Source of the DNA: Paenibacillus sp. PL91
GTDB lineage: Bacteria > Bacillota > Bacilli > Paenibacillales > Paenibacillaceae
NCBI RefSeq assembly: GCF_012935325.2
Contig: NZ_JABBYG020000007.1
Location: forward strand, 186,001-250,000
Length of the DNA stretch: 64,000 nucleotides
Direction of reading: 5' to 3'
Shown here: positions 48,925-57,730 of the stretch, piece by piece
Layout of the letters: each line of letters starts with the position of its first letter
Numbering within the stretch: the first letter of the stretch is position 1
The notes under the pieces: generated by a model
Database searches by the model: none
What the model was told of the DNA's origin: nothing
What the model saw: the letters and a program-made list of their open reading frames with translations, nothing else
Position numbers and translations under genes: made by a program

Positions 48925-50073
48925 TTGTCTAAACTGAAGGTAATGACCATTTTCGGAACGCGTCCGGAGGCAGTCAAAATGGCGCCGCTTGTTCTTGAGC
49001 TGCAGAAGCGCGAGGACGAAATCGAATCGATCGTATGCGTTACGGCGCAGCATCGCCAGATGTTGGATCAGGTTCTCGATTTTTTTGAGATCCATCCGAA
49101 CTACGATTTGAATGTCATGAAGGACCGTCAGACTTTGACGGAGACGACTGTGCGCGTTCTAGAGGGGCTAGACCCCGTGCTGACGCAAGCGAAGCCTGAT
49201 ATCGTTCTTGTTCACGGCGATACGCAGACGACCTTTCTGGCGAGCTACGCAGCGTTCCTGAAGCAAATACAAGTCGGTCACGTCGAGGCGGGGCTGCGTA
49301 CTTGGAACAAGCTATCTCCGTATCCGGAGGAAATGAATCGGCAGCTTGCCGGCGTGCTCTCTGATGTTCACTTTGCACCGACAGAATGGTCGGCAGGCAA
49401 TTTGCGCAAAGAGAATAAGTCGGATGCTGCCATTTATGTGACTGGGAACACCGCTACTGACGTTTTTCAATACACGGTGGACGAGTCCTTCTCGCATCCG
49501 GTCATTGATTGGGCGAAAGGGAAGCGGATGATTCTGATGACCGCTCATCGCCGGGAAGCGCTTGGTGAGCCGCATCGGAATATTTTCCGCGCTGTAAAGC
49601 GGATTGCTGACGAGCACGAGGATGTCGTCATCGTTTACGCCGTACATCCAAACCCTGCAGTAAGAGAGCCCGCGAATGAAATTTTGGGTGACCACCCGCG
49701 CATTCGCTTGATTGATCCGCTTGACGTATTTGAGTTCCACAATTTCTACCCACATGCTTATATGATCATGACGGATTCCGGCGGCTTGCAGGAAGAAGCG
49801 CCTTCATTCGGCGTGCCGACGCTGGTGCTTCGGGATACGACGGAGCGTCCGGAAGGCATCGAGGCGGGTACGCTTGAACTTGTAGGTACGGACGAGGAGC
49901 TAGTGTACAGCCGCGCACGTGCGCTTTTGACCGATTCGCAGTTGTACTCCCGCATGAGCCAAGCGGCAAATCCTTATGGCGACGGCCGCGCATCCGAGCG
50001 TATTGTAGACGCGATTTTGCATCATTTTGGCAAGCTGAAGCAGCGACCGGATTCGTTCACACAACGTTCATAG
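48925..50073 (+). CDS. mnaA: UDP-N-acetylglucosamine 2-epimerase
   Basis: This non-hydrolysing epimerase makes UDP-ManNAc from UDP-GlcNAc for wall teichoic acid linkage units and related polymers. The 382-residue protein has VMTIFGTRPEAVKMAPLV, HVEAGLRTW, MTAHRREALGEP, the allosteric/active region IMTDSGGLQEEAPSFG and a basic C-terminus. The start is TTG at 48925 after AGGAGTGGA. Bacillus has mnaA at the same position before the atp operon. A hairpin (GTACAG..CTGTAC, 50106-50129) after it may be a weak terminator. Confidence 0.95.
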   Translation: MSKLKVMTIFGTRPEAVKMAPLVLELQKREDEIESIVCVTAQHRQMLDQVLDFFEIHPNYDLNVMKDRQTLTETTVRVLEGLDPVLTQAKPDIVLVHGDTQTTFLASYAAFLKQIQVGHVEAGLRTWNKLSPYPEEMNRQLAGVLSDVHFAPTEWSAGNLRKENKSDAAIYVTGNTATDVFQYTVDESFSHPVIDWAKGKRMILMTAHRREALGEPHRNIFRAVKRIADEHEDVVIVYAVHPNPAVREPANEILGDHPRIRLIDPLDVFEFHNFYPHAYMIMTDSGGLQEEAPSFGVPTLVLRDTTERPEGIEAGTLELVGTDEELVYSRARALLTDSQLYSRMSQAANPYGDGRASERIVDAILHHFGKLKQRPDSFTQRS

Positions 50074-50206
50074 ATTGAACAGTGGCGATAGCCTGATAGG
50101 CGAATGTACAGCATACAGTAGTACTGTACGGTTTTCGGGGCTCGCAATACCTTATGTATCAAGGGTTTTCGGTAATCTTTTCATCAAATGTTTGCAGTTA
50201 ATTCAA

Positions 50207-50236
50207 TTGACAAACGTGTTGCCGCTTGGATAAAAT
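50207..50236 (+). promoter_or_regulatory. Sigma-A promoter of the atp operon
   Basis: TTGACA (50207-50212) and TAAAAT (50231-50236) are 18 bases apart, about 28 bases before the first gene of the operon. Confidence 0.75.
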
Positions 50237-50263
50237 AAATGAGGATTGACAGGGGTATGAACC

Positions 50264-50497
50264 ATGAATAAAAAGGGCAGAAGGGACAATCCGCTGTTTG
50301 CGGCCGGACTCGTTGGCGCACTCGGAGTGCAAGTCGCTGTATGTATCTTTTTAGGCTATTGGATCGGCTCGTCCCTCGGGAACCGTTTTGGTGACGTGAA
50401 GGGATGGTCGCTCGGTGGCATACTGGTCGGTCTGGCTGTCGGTCTACTCTCAGCCATTCTGCTCGTTAAGAAGGTTATGGAGGAACCCGATGGATAA
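50264..50497 (+). CDS. atpZ: AtpZ/AtpI-family small membrane protein
   Basis: This 77-residue protein has two membrane helices (LFAAGLVGALGVQVAVCIFLGYWIG and SLGGILVGLAVGLLSAILLV) separated by SSLGNRFGD, the pattern of AtpZ-type proteins encoded ahead of ATP synthase and proposed to help c-ring assembly or to carry Mg2+. It is the first gene of the operon. Its end overlaps the next start by eight bases, so the two are coupled. Confidence 0.85.
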   Translation: MNKKGRRDNPLFAAGLVGALGVQVAVCIFLGYWIGSSLGNRFGDVKGWSLGGILVGLAVGLLSAILLVKKVMEEPDG

Positions 50498-50858
50498 CAT
50501 TATGAAGACAGCCTTACGTACGCTTGTTTATGCAATGGCGGTATGCCTAATTGTATGGGCTTTCCTTCCGGAATGGCGTACTGTGTCTCTCGGCCTTCTT
50601 GTGGGATTGGCAGCAGGTTCCATGAATGCGTTTTTACTGAGACGCAGAGTGGAAATGGTCACCCTAGGAGCAGCGGGGGTAGGACCGCGTAAGAGAGGTC
50701 TTGGTCTTGGAAACCGCATCGCGACAGTGCTGTTGGTTGCCATGATCGCCTATCGTTTTCCGGAGGATCTCAGCATGCCGGCTGCTTTAGCTGGCTGTAT
50801 GGTCATGCCGTTTGTTCTTTTGGTAGTTGCTTATATCCACAATAAACGACAATCTTAG
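50490..50858 (+). CDS. atpI: ATP synthase subunit I
   Basis: AtpI helps assemble the c-ring. The 122-residue protein has four helices (LRTLVYAMAVCLIVWAF, VSLGLLVGLAAGSMNAFLL, IATVLLVAMIAYRF, PAALAGCMVMPFVLLVVAYI) as in Bacillus AtpI. The ATG at 50490 follows TGGAGGAA inside the end of the preceding gene; the longer in-frame start at 50415 is rejected. The spacing to atpB is 22 bases. Confidence 0.9.
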   Translation: MDNIMKTALRTLVYAMAVCLIVWAFLPEWRTVSLGLLVGLAAGSMNAFLLRRRVEMVTLGAAGVGPRKRGLGLGNRIATVLLVAMIAYRFPEDLSMPAALAGCMVMPFVLLVVAYIHNKRQS

Positions 50859-50880
50859 CGGAAAGGGGTGAAAATTTTAG

Positions 50881-51639
50881 ATGCATGAATTTCCGGTGAT
50901 GCCACTGGGGCCGTTTAATATTGATATTTCGACCTTAGTAGCAATTGTGGTTTCAGTCATTGTGACGTTTCTGATCGCCAAGCTGGCTGTTCGCAACCTT
51001 TCGGTGGACAACCCTTCGAAGATGCAGAACTTTTTGGAATGGGTCGTTGATTTCGTACACAACTTCATTTCCAGCACAATGCCGGCAAACCGAGTCAGAC
51101 CCTTCATCTCTTTAGGGATGACGCTCATTATGTTCATCTTCGTCTCCAACTTGTTGGGCTTGCCATTTGGTATTGTTACCGAAGCGACCAGCGTAAACGA
51201 GAATATCGGTGTTACGCACGAGTTGTTGGAAGAGAAGCATGGACATGTTGAACTTGCGTGGTGGAAATCTCCGACTGCCGATCTTTCGGTAACAGCCGGT
51301 CTTGCGCTTATCGTATTCGTAATCGTCCATTTCCTTGGTCTGAAGCAGAATAGAAAGCACTACCTGAAGCATTACTTCCATCCGTTTCCAATTTTCTTCC
51401 CTGTTAACATCATTGAAACAATCTCGAAGCCAGTTACGCTTGCGCTCCGGTTGTTCGCCAACATCTTTGCAGGTGAGGTGCTTATTGCAACGATCCTGAT
51501 GCTTGGCTGGTATGGTACGCCGTTCCTAGTCGCATGGCAGGGCTTCAGTCTTTTTGTCGGCGGTATTCAAGCTTTCTTGTTCACGATTCTAACGATGGTA
51601 TATATTTCGCAAGCCGCCATCCATGATGAGGAACATTAA
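50881..51639 (+). CDS. atpB: ATP synthase subunit a
   Basis: Subunit a forms the proton half-channels of Fo next to the c-ring. The 252-residue protein has the essential Arg in PVTLALRLFANIFAGEVL, and helices near LIMFIFVSNLLGLPFG and LFVGGIQAFLFTILTMVYISQA. A hydrophilic loop with EEKHGHVELAWWKSPTAD is typical of Bacillales. GAAAGGGGTG precedes the start. It is third in the complete order Z-I-B-E-F-H-A-G-D-C. Confidence 0.96.
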   Translation: MHEFPVMPLGPFNIDISTLVAIVVSVIVTFLIAKLAVRNLSVDNPSKMQNFLEWVVDFVHNFISSTMPANRVRPFISLGMTLIMFIFVSNLLGLPFGIVTEATSVNENIGVTHELLEEKHGHVELAWWKSPTADLSVTAGLALIVFVIVHFLGLKQNRKHYLKHYFHPFPIFFPVNIIETISKPVTLALRLFANIFAGEVLIATILMLGWYGTPFLVAWQGFSLFVGGIQAFLFTILTMVYISQAAIHDEEH

Positions 51640-51723
51640 TTTACGCTTTATGCCTCGGTTTATTTAAGAAATACCGCGGTTGGTTATACAAAAAAACAAC
51701 AATTTTCGAGGAGGATTTTAAAA

Positions 51724-51939
51724 ATGGAATTATTAGCAGCAGCTTTGGCAGTAGGTTTGGGTGCAGTTGGCGCAGGCGTAGGTAACGGTATGATCGTTAG
51801 TAAAACAGTTGAAGGTATCGCTCGTCAGCCTGAACTTCAAGGTAAGCTTCAAACAACTATGTTCATCGGTGTAGGTATCGTCGAGGTTGTGCCTATCATC
51901 GGTGTAGTTATCGGTTTCTTGGCTTTCTTCCAAGCTTAA
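51724..51939 (+). CDS. atpE: ATP synthase subunit c
   Basis: This 71-residue proteolipid forms the rotating c-ring. Two helices are joined by the polar loop ARQPEL, and the ion-binding carboxylate is the Glu of GVGIVEVVPIIG in helix 2. No sodium-type Q..ET/S pattern is evident, so proton coupling is expected. GAGGAGG precedes the start at ideal distance, as needed for the high c stoichiometry. It lies 84 bases after atpB. Confidence 0.96.
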   Translation: MELLAAALAVGLGAVGAGVGNGMIVSKTVEGIARQPELQGKLQTTMFIGVGIVEVVPIIGVVIGFLAFFQA

Positions 51940-52024
51940 TAAATGCAACTGGCGGGGAAGGCCTTAGCCCTCTTCGCCTTCGTTATGATTAAGACAATAT
52001 TGTGGTGAGAAAGGAGTGGCATCT

Positions 52025-52507
52025 ATGGCATGGCATTGGGAATCGACAGTAATCGCGATGATCGCGTTTGGTGTGCTGTACTGGCTGTTGAGCAAGTATG
52101 CGTTTGGTCCATTGTTTGAAGTAATGGAGAAGCGCAGACAGCTTGTGCTTGAACAAATGAATACGGCTGAGAGCAGCCGTAAAGCAGCCGAGCAGCAGAT
52201 GGAAGAGCAAAAGGCTGCACTCCAGCAAGCTCGCAAGGAAGCTTACGAAATTATCGAACAATCGAGAACTACGAGCTCTAAGCAAGCGGAAGAGATCGTT
52301 CAAACTGCAAAATCGGAAGCATCCCGTCTGAAAGACGATGCTCTCAAAGATATCGAAAGCGAGAAAAACAAAGCAATTGCAGCGCTTCGTACAGAAGTTG
52401 GCGGCATTTCCGTGAAAATCGCGTCGAAAATTATTGAGAAGCAAGTGGATGAAAAATCGCAAGAGCAGCTGGTTGGTCAATATTTGAAAGAAGTTGGAAA
52501 TAAATGA
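52025..52507 (+). CDS. atpF: ATP synthase subunit b
   Basis: Subunit b is the peripheral stalk linking Fo and F1. The 160-residue protein has one N-terminal helix (TVIAMIAFGVLYWLLSKYAFGPLF) followed by a long coiled coil (VMEKRRQLVLEQMNTAESSRK onward) ending in IASKIIEKQVDEKSQ, the delta-binding end. The ATG at 52025 follows AAGGAGTGG at 6 bases; an in-frame start at 52016 is rejected. Its stop overlaps the atpH start (ATGA). Confidence 0.95.
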   Translation: MAWHWESTVIAMIAFGVLYWLLSKYAFGPLFEVMEKRRQLVLEQMNTAESSRKAAEQQMEEQKAALQQARKEAYEIIEQSRTTSSKQAEEIVQTAKSEASRLKDDALKDIESEKNKAIAALRTEVGGISVKIASKIIEKQVDEKSQEQLVGQYLKEVGNK

Positions 52508-53043
52508 GCCGCGATGCAGTCGTAGCGAAGCGCTACGCTAAAGCACTGTTCGAGGTTGCTGAGAAGCAGCAGGTTGTTTCAGAGGTAGAGGGACAGCTTA
52601 AGCTGATCGTGCAAGCTCTTGAGCAGGACGCTGACATTCAAAAGTTTCTATCGCTTCCGAGCATTGATCCAGAAAGCAAAATTGCAGTTCTAAAAGCAGC
52701 ATTCGGCGACCGCGTATCTGCGCTCGTTTTCAATACGATTCAAATTCTTATCTCGCGTCGTCGCCAAGATGTTATTGCTGATGTATATACGGCATACACC
52801 AAGGTTGCGGGAGATTCGCTTGGTCAAGCGCATGCGACGGTTTATTCCGCCAAAGCTTTGTCTGATGACGAGCTTGCTGGTGTAGCGGCGCAGTTCGGAC
52901 AATTGACCGGCAAAACTATTATTGCACAGCAAGTGGTAGAGCCTGCTTTGCTCGGCGGCGTACAAGTACGCATCGGCGACCGTCTATATGATGGCAGCCT
53001 GTCCGGCAAGCTGGAACGTTTACAAAAATCGTTTAAAATCTAA
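52504..53043 (+). CDS. atpH: ATP synthase subunit delta
   Basis: Subunit delta (OSCP homologue) joins the b stalk to the alpha3beta3 crown. The 179-residue protein begins MSRDAVVAKRYAKALFEVAEK, a conserved N-terminal helix set, and ends with the signature LLGGVQVRIGDRLYDGSLSG. It overlaps atpF by four bases and precedes atpA by 25. Confidence 0.95.
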   Translation: MSRDAVVAKRYAKALFEVAEKQQVVSEVEGQLKLIVQALEQDADIQKFLSLPSIDPESKIAVLKAAFGDRVSALVFNTIQILISRRRQDVIADVYTAYTKVAGDSLGQAHATVYSAKALSDDELAGVAAQFGQLTGKTIIAQQVVEPALLGGVQVRIGDRLYDGSLSGKLERLQKSFKI

Positions 53044-53068
53044 TGCACTGTAGATAGGGGTGAACGAA

Positions 53069-54583
53069 TTGAGTATCAGACCTGATGAAATCAGCACGCT
53101 GATTAAACAACAGATCGAACAATATAAATCCGAAATTCAAGTCGTAGACGTCGGCACCGTAATCAATGTCGGTGACGGTATCGCCCGCGTACACGGCTTG
53201 GAAAATGCGATGCAGGGTGAACTGCTCGAATTCTCCAACGGTGTTGTCGGTATGGCTTTGAACTTGGAAGAAAGCAATGTCGGTGTCGTTATTCTTGGAC
53301 CATACACGGATATTCGTGAAGGCGATCAAGTTAAACGTACTGGCCGTATCATGGAAGTACCTGTCGGCGAAGAGCTTCTTGGCCGCGTAGTAAACCCGCT
53401 TGGTCAGCCGCTTGACGGCAAAGGACCAATCAACACCACTCAATTCCGTGCGATTGAATCCCCAGCGCCAGGCGTTATCGACCGTAAATCGGTTCATGAG
53501 CCTATGCAAACGGGAATTAAAGCAATCGATGCGATGGTACCAGTAGGCCGCGGGCAACGTGAGCTTATCATCGGTGACCGTCAAACAGGTAAAACAGCGA
53601 TTGCAATCGATGCAATCATCAACCAAAAAGGCAACGGCGTAAAATGTATCTATGTTGCCGTTGGCCAAAAACAATCCACTGTAGCTAACGTAGTTGAAAC
53701 GCTTCGTCGCCACGGTGCGCTTGATTACACAATCATCGTTACTGCAGGTGCTTCTGAGCCAGCTCCACTCCTCTTCCTAGCTCCTTATGCGGGCTGTACG
53801 ATGGGCGAGTACTTCATGTACAAAGGCGAGCACGTGCTCGTTATTTATGATGATCTATCGAAACAAGCAGCAGCTTATCGTGAGCTTTCGCTCTTGCTTC
53901 GCCGTCCACCGGGTCGTGAAGCTTACCCAGGTGACGTATTCTACCTTCACTCCCGTTTGCTTGAGCGCGCTGCAAAACTTAGCGATGCAAGAGGCGGCGG
54001 TTCAATGACGGCATTGCCATTCATTGAGACACAAGCATCCGACGTATCGGCCTACATTCCTACGAATGTTATCTCGATCACTGACGGTCAAATCTTCCTA
54101 GAAGCAGATCTTTTCTATTCGGGTCAACGTCCAGCGGTTAACGTTGGTATCTCCGTATCCCGTGTAGGTGGTTCCGCACAAATTAAAGCGATGAAGAAGG
54201 TTGCTGGTACGCTCCGTCTTGATCTTGCGGCTTACCGCGAGCTTCAAGCGTTCTCGCAATTCGGATCTGACCTTGACAAATCGACGCTTGCCCGCCTTAA
54301 CCGCGGTGCTCGTACGATGGAAATTCTTAAACAAGACGTTAACAAGCCGATGCCGGTTGAGAAGCAAGTTATCTCAATCTACTCCGCGGTTAAAGGTCAC
54401 TTGGATGAGATTCCGGTTGGCGATATCCTTCGCTTCGAGAAAGAGTTCCACGCGTATTTGGATTCGAACAGTCCAGAAATCGGCCAATCGATTCGCGATA
54501 CAAAAGACATCGTTGCTGACAACGAGAAAGCTCTCGTTGACGCTATCAATAAATTCAAGAAGAGCTTCGCTGTAACGGCATAA
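53069..54583 (+). CDS. atpA: ATP synthase subunit alpha
   Basis: This non-catalytic nucleotide-binding subunit of F1 has 504 residues. The TTG at 53069 follows AGGGGTGA and gives MSIRPDEISTLIKQQIEQYK, as in B. subtilis; a GTG at 53060 is the weaker option. The P-loop is GDRQTGKTAIA, and the signature PAVNVGISVSRVGGSAQ is present near residue 355. Codon use is strongly biased, as for abundant proteins. Confidence 0.97.
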   Translation: MSIRPDEISTLIKQQIEQYKSEIQVVDVGTVINVGDGIARVHGLENAMQGELLEFSNGVVGMALNLEESNVGVVILGPYTDIREGDQVKRTGRIMEVPVGEELLGRVVNPLGQPLDGKGPINTTQFRAIESPAPGVIDRKSVHEPMQTGIKAIDAMVPVGRGQRELIIGDRQTGKTAIAIDAIINQKGNGVKCIYVAVGQKQSTVANVVETLRRHGALDYTIIVTAGASEPAPLLFLAPYAGCTMGEYFMYKGEHVLVIYDDLSKQAAAYRELSLLLRRPPGREAYPGDVFYLHSRLLERAAKLSDARGGGSMTALPFIETQASDVSAYIPTNVISITDGQIFLEADLFYSGQRPAVNVGISVSRVGGSAQIKAMKKVAGTLRLDLAAYRELQAFSQFGSDLDKSTLARLNRGARTMEILKQDVNKPMPVEKQVISIYSAVKGHLDEIPVGDILRFEKEFHAYLDSNSPEIGQSIRDTKDIVADNEKALVDAINKFKKSFAVTA

Positions 54584-54659
54584 CTCTCTTCATCTTTCAA
54601 TATAGGTCTTCGCCCGTTCGAGATGTCCGGGCTTAGACCGCTTACTCCACCAACACCAG

Positions 54660-54680
54660 GCTTTGGAGCAGCTCCAAAGC
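54660..54680 (+). other. Perfect inverted repeat in the atpA-atpG gap
   Basis: GCTTTGGAGC and GCTCCAAAGC (10 bp each) flank a single A in the 118-base space between atpA and atpG. There is no T run, so an RNA hairpin for mRNA stability or processing is more likely than a terminator. Confidence 0.6.
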
Positions 54681-54701
54681 AACAAAGGCGGGTGAAACCA
54701 A

Positions 54702-55562
54702 ATGGCAAAAGGTATGCGCGATATTAAACGCGAAATCAAGAGTAAACAAAATACGAAGCAGATTACGAAAGCGATGGAGATGGTTGCCGCTTCCCGCCTA
54801 AGAAAGGCACAGGAAGCCGCGCAAGCAGCACGTCCATATGCTGAGAAGCTGAAGGAAGTTGTAGCAAGCATCGCAGCCGGCACCAAGGATGTGAAGCATC
54901 CGATGCTGGAGACGCGTCCGGTGAAGAAAACGGGTTATCTCGTTATTACTTCCGACCGCGGCCTCGCAGGCGGCTACAATGCGAATATTCTTCGTAAAGT
55001 AACGCAAACCATTCGTGAAAAGCATAAGTCGACTGATGAATACGTGCTATTCGTTATCGGACGTAAGGGTCGCGATTATTTCCGCCGCCGCAACATGCCA
55101 ATCGTTGAGGAAGTGACTGGCTTGCCAGATGCTCCTTCTTTCGCTGACATCAAATCGGTCGCTTATTCCGCAGTTAAGAATTTCTCGGAAGGCGCTTATG
55201 ATGAGCTTTACTTGTACTATAACGAATTCGTTAACGCGATTACGCAAATACCGACAGATGTACGTTTGCTGCCGCTTGAAGAAGTGGGCGGAAACGCAGC
55301 TGTCACCTCGTATGAATACGAGCCGTCTCCAGAGGGCGTACTTGAAGTGCTGCTGCCTAAATATGCGGAAACGCTTATCTACAGCGCAGTTCTTGACGGT
55401 AAAGCAAGTGAGTTCGGCGCTCGTATGACTGCCATGGGAAGCGCAACGAAAAATGCAACGAAGATCATCAACCAATTGACGCTCACTTACAACAGAGCGC
55501 GTCAAGCAGCGATTACACAAGAGATTTCCGAAATCGTTGCAGGGGCAAATGCTCAATCGTAA
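54702..55562 (+). CDS. atpG: ATP synthase subunit gamma
   Basis: Subunit gamma is the rotating central shaft of F1. The 286-residue protein has the N-terminal helix MAKGMRDIKREIKSKQNTKQ, ITKAMEMVAASRLRKAQ, the Rossmann-like segment ITSDRGLAGGYNANI, and the C-terminal helix SATKNATKIINQLTLTYNRA with RQAAITQEISEIVAGA. GGCGGGTGA precedes the ATG. The 118-base gap before it contains the inverted repeat at 54660-54680. Confidence 0.96.
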   Translation: MAKGMRDIKREIKSKQNTKQITKAMEMVAASRLRKAQEAAQAARPYAEKLKEVVASIAAGTKDVKHPMLETRPVKKTGYLVITSDRGLAGGYNANILRKVTQTIREKHKSTDEYVLFVIGRKGRDYFRRRNMPIVEEVTGLPDAPSFADIKSVAYSAVKNFSEGAYDELYLYYNEFVNAITQIPTDVRLLPLEEVGGNAAVTSYEYEPSPEGVLEVLLPKYAETLIYSAVLDGKASEFGARMTAMGSATKNATKIINQLTLTYNRARQAAITQEISEIVAGANAQS

Positions 55563-55640
55563 TCGATACACTGCAAGAGCAAGGCGCTTGTGATAAGCGA
55601 ACCGGCTTGCGGTAACAAGAAGGAACCAGGAGGGAAAACC

Positions 55641-57044
55641 ATGAAAAAAGGACACGTAGTATCCGTCATGGGTCCGGTCGTAGACTTAGAGTTCGAACGC
55701 GGCAATTTGCCGGAAATTTTGAACGCTGTCAAAATCGAGCAAAAGGGCGAAGCAGGCGGCATTGATATTAACTTGACGCTTGAAGTAGCTGTTCACCTCG
55801 GTGACAATAAGGTACGTGCCGTAGCTATGAGTACAACAGACGGTCTTGTACGCGGTATGATCGCTGTTGATACAGGCGCACCAATTACTATTCCGGTTGG
55901 CGCTCCAACACTTGGCCGTGTATTTAACGTACTTGGTGAGCCAATTGACGAAGCAGGCGTTGTTACATCGCCAATTAACCTTCCGATTCACCGCGAAGCA
56001 CCTGCTTTCGACCAATTGTCCACGCAAGCGGAAATTCTTGAAACAGGCATTAAAGTAATCGACCTTCTTGCTCCATACGCAAAAGGCGGTAAAATCGGCC
56101 TCTTCGGCGGCGCGGGCGTAGGTAAAACGGTTACGATTCAAGAGCTTATCAACAACATCGCACAAGAGCACGGCGGTATTTCCGTATTCGCGGGCGTTGG
56201 TGAGCGTACTCGTGAAGGTAATGACCTTTACCACGAGATGAAGGACTCCGGCGTACTTAGCAAAACAGCGATGGTATTTGGACAAATGAACGAGCCGCCA
56301 GGCGCACGTCAACGCGTTGCTTTGACTGGTCTGACAATGGCTGAATATTTCCGTGACGAAGAAGGCAAAGACGTACTATTGTTCGTCGATAACATCTTCC
56401 GTTTCACGCAAGCAGGCTCTGAGGTTTCGGCCCTTCTAGGCCGTATGCCTTCCGCGGTAGGTTACCAGCCAACGCTGGCAACTGAAATGGGTCAATTGCA
56501 AGAGCGTATCACGTCTACGAAAAAAGGTTCGGTTACTTCGATCCAAGCGATCTACGTGCCTGCCGATGACTATACGGATCCGGCTCCTGCAACGACATTT
56601 GCCCACTTGGATGCAACGACGAACCTTGAGCGTAAAATCTCCGAAATGGGTATCTTCCCAGCGGTTGATCCACTCGCTTCGTCTTCCCGTATCCTTAGCC
56701 CATCTGTTTTGGGTGAAGAGCATTACAACGTCGCTCAAGGCGTTAAGAAAATTCTTCAACGCTACAAAGAGCTTCAAGATATTATCGCAATCCTTGGTAT
56801 GGACGAGCTAAGCGAAGAAGATAAATTGACCGTGTCTCGCGCACGTAAAATTCAACTCTTCCTATCTCAACCGTTCCACGTTGCTGAGCCGTTCACAGGT
56901 ATCAAAGGTAAATATGTACCTGTTAAAGAATCCGTTCGCAGCTTTAAAGAAATTCTCGAGGGCAAACATGACGACCTTCCGGAAGAATCTTTCCGATATG
57001 TTGGTGTGATTGAAGAAGCCGTGGAGAAAGCCAAAACGCTTTAA
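55641..57044 (+). CDS. atpD: ATP synthase subunit beta
   Basis: This is the catalytic subunit of F1, 467 residues. Visible are the P-loop GGAGVGKTVTIQELI, the catalytic Glu in GVGERTREGNDLY, Walker B LLFVDNIFRFTQAG and the DELSEED-type motif (MDELSEEDKLTVSRARK). The ATG at 55641 follows AGGAGGG and gives MKKGHVVSVMGPVVDLEF. Codon use is highly biased. It lies 78 bases after atpG. Confidence 0.97.
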   Translation: MKKGHVVSVMGPVVDLEFERGNLPEILNAVKIEQKGEAGGIDINLTLEVAVHLGDNKVRAVAMSTTDGLVRGMIAVDTGAPITIPVGAPTLGRVFNVLGEPIDEAGVVTSPINLPIHREAPAFDQLSTQAEILETGIKVIDLLAPYAKGGKIGLFGGAGVGKTVTIQELINNIAQEHGGISVFAGVGERTREGNDLYHEMKDSGVLSKTAMVFGQMNEPPGARQRVALTGLTMAEYFRDEEGKDVLLFVDNIFRFTQAGSEVSALLGRMPSAVGYQPTLATEMGQLQERITSTKKGSVTSIQAIYVPADDYTDPAPATTFAHLDATTNLERKISEMGIFPAVDPLASSSRILSPSVLGEEHYNVAQGVKKILQRYKELQDIIAILGMDELSEEDKLTVSRARKIQLFLSQPFHVAEPFTGIKGKYVPVKESVRSFKEILEGKHDDLPEESFRYVGVIEEAVEKAKTL

Positions 57045-57068
57045 TAGCGAAAGGCGGGAGGAATCCAC

Positions 57069-57467
57069 ATGAGTTCGTTTTTGGTAGAGATCGTAACACC
57101 TGAACGCAAGGTGTATGCAGAAACTGCGAATATGGTTAGCGTATCAGGTGTTGAAGGTGAGCTTGGCATATTGCCAAACCACATTCCACTCGTAACGCCG
57201 CTTCGTATCGCGCCTGTTACCATCAAACGTGGCAATTTAGTTGATGTTGTAGCGGTTAACGGAGGCTTTATCGAGGTACGCAAGGATAAGATCGTTATTC
57301 TTGCCGAGAGCGCTGAGCTTGCAACCGATATTAACATTGAACGTGCTGAAGCCGCTAAACAGCGTGCCCAGCAGCGTCTTGCCGCTAAGCAGGATCAGGT
57401 CGATTTCCGCCGCGCAGAGCTTGCTTTGCAGCGTGCAATGAATCGTCTGAACATCAAGCAAAAATAA
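57069..57467 (+). CDS. atpC: ATP synthase subunit epsilon
   Basis: Subunit epsilon couples the shaft to the c-ring and can inhibit ATP hydrolysis. The 132-residue protein has the N-terminal beta sandwich (FLVEIVTPERKVYAETANMV, GELGILPNHIPLVTPL) and a C-terminal two-helix hairpin (DINIERAEAAKQRAQQRL, RAELALQRAMNRLNI). GGCGGGAGG precedes the ATG. It is the last gene of the operon and is followed by a strong terminator. Confidence 0.96.
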   Translation: MSSFLVEIVTPERKVYAETANMVSVSGVEGELGILPNHIPLVTPLRIAPVTIKRGNLVDVVAVNGGFIEVRKDKIVILAESAELATDINIERAEAAKQRAQQRLAAKQDQVDFRRAELALQRAMNRLNIKQK

Positions 57468-57476
57468 GCTATTCCC

Positions 57477-57520
57477 AAAAAGCACCGTTTGCGCCGCTAA
57501 GGCGTGACGGTGCTTTTTTA
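57477..57520 (+). terminator. Intrinsic terminator of the atp operon
   Basis: AAAAAGCACCGT pairs with ACGGTGCTTTTTT, an inner GCGCC/GGCGT stem is present, and a T run follows. Confidence 0.92.
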
Positions 57521-57679
57521 TTTTGCTAAAGGTGGCCAAGTCATCTGGGAATTATTATATAAATCGATGTTAGGTTTAGTTAATATTCGTGTTTAGAGGA
57601 AGAAACGGTGTTACATTTCGCAAAAAAAGCTATTATTCGACGGAAAATCTAATGGTTTGTATGTTTTCTCCAAAATTAT

Positions 57680-57698
57680 ATGTTAATATAGTTAACAT
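57680..57698. promoter_or_regulatory. Inverted repeat upstream of the chemoreceptor gene
   Basis: ATGTTAA-TATAG-TTAACAT, a perfect 7-base inverted repeat with 5-base spacer, lies 33 bases before the chemoreceptor start. A weak sigma-D-like TAAT-N15-GACGATAG overlaps it, but its start site would leave almost no leader. Confidence 0.45.
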
Positions 57699-57730
57699 TA
57701 GAGACGATAGAGTTGTAGGAGGGGAGCACT

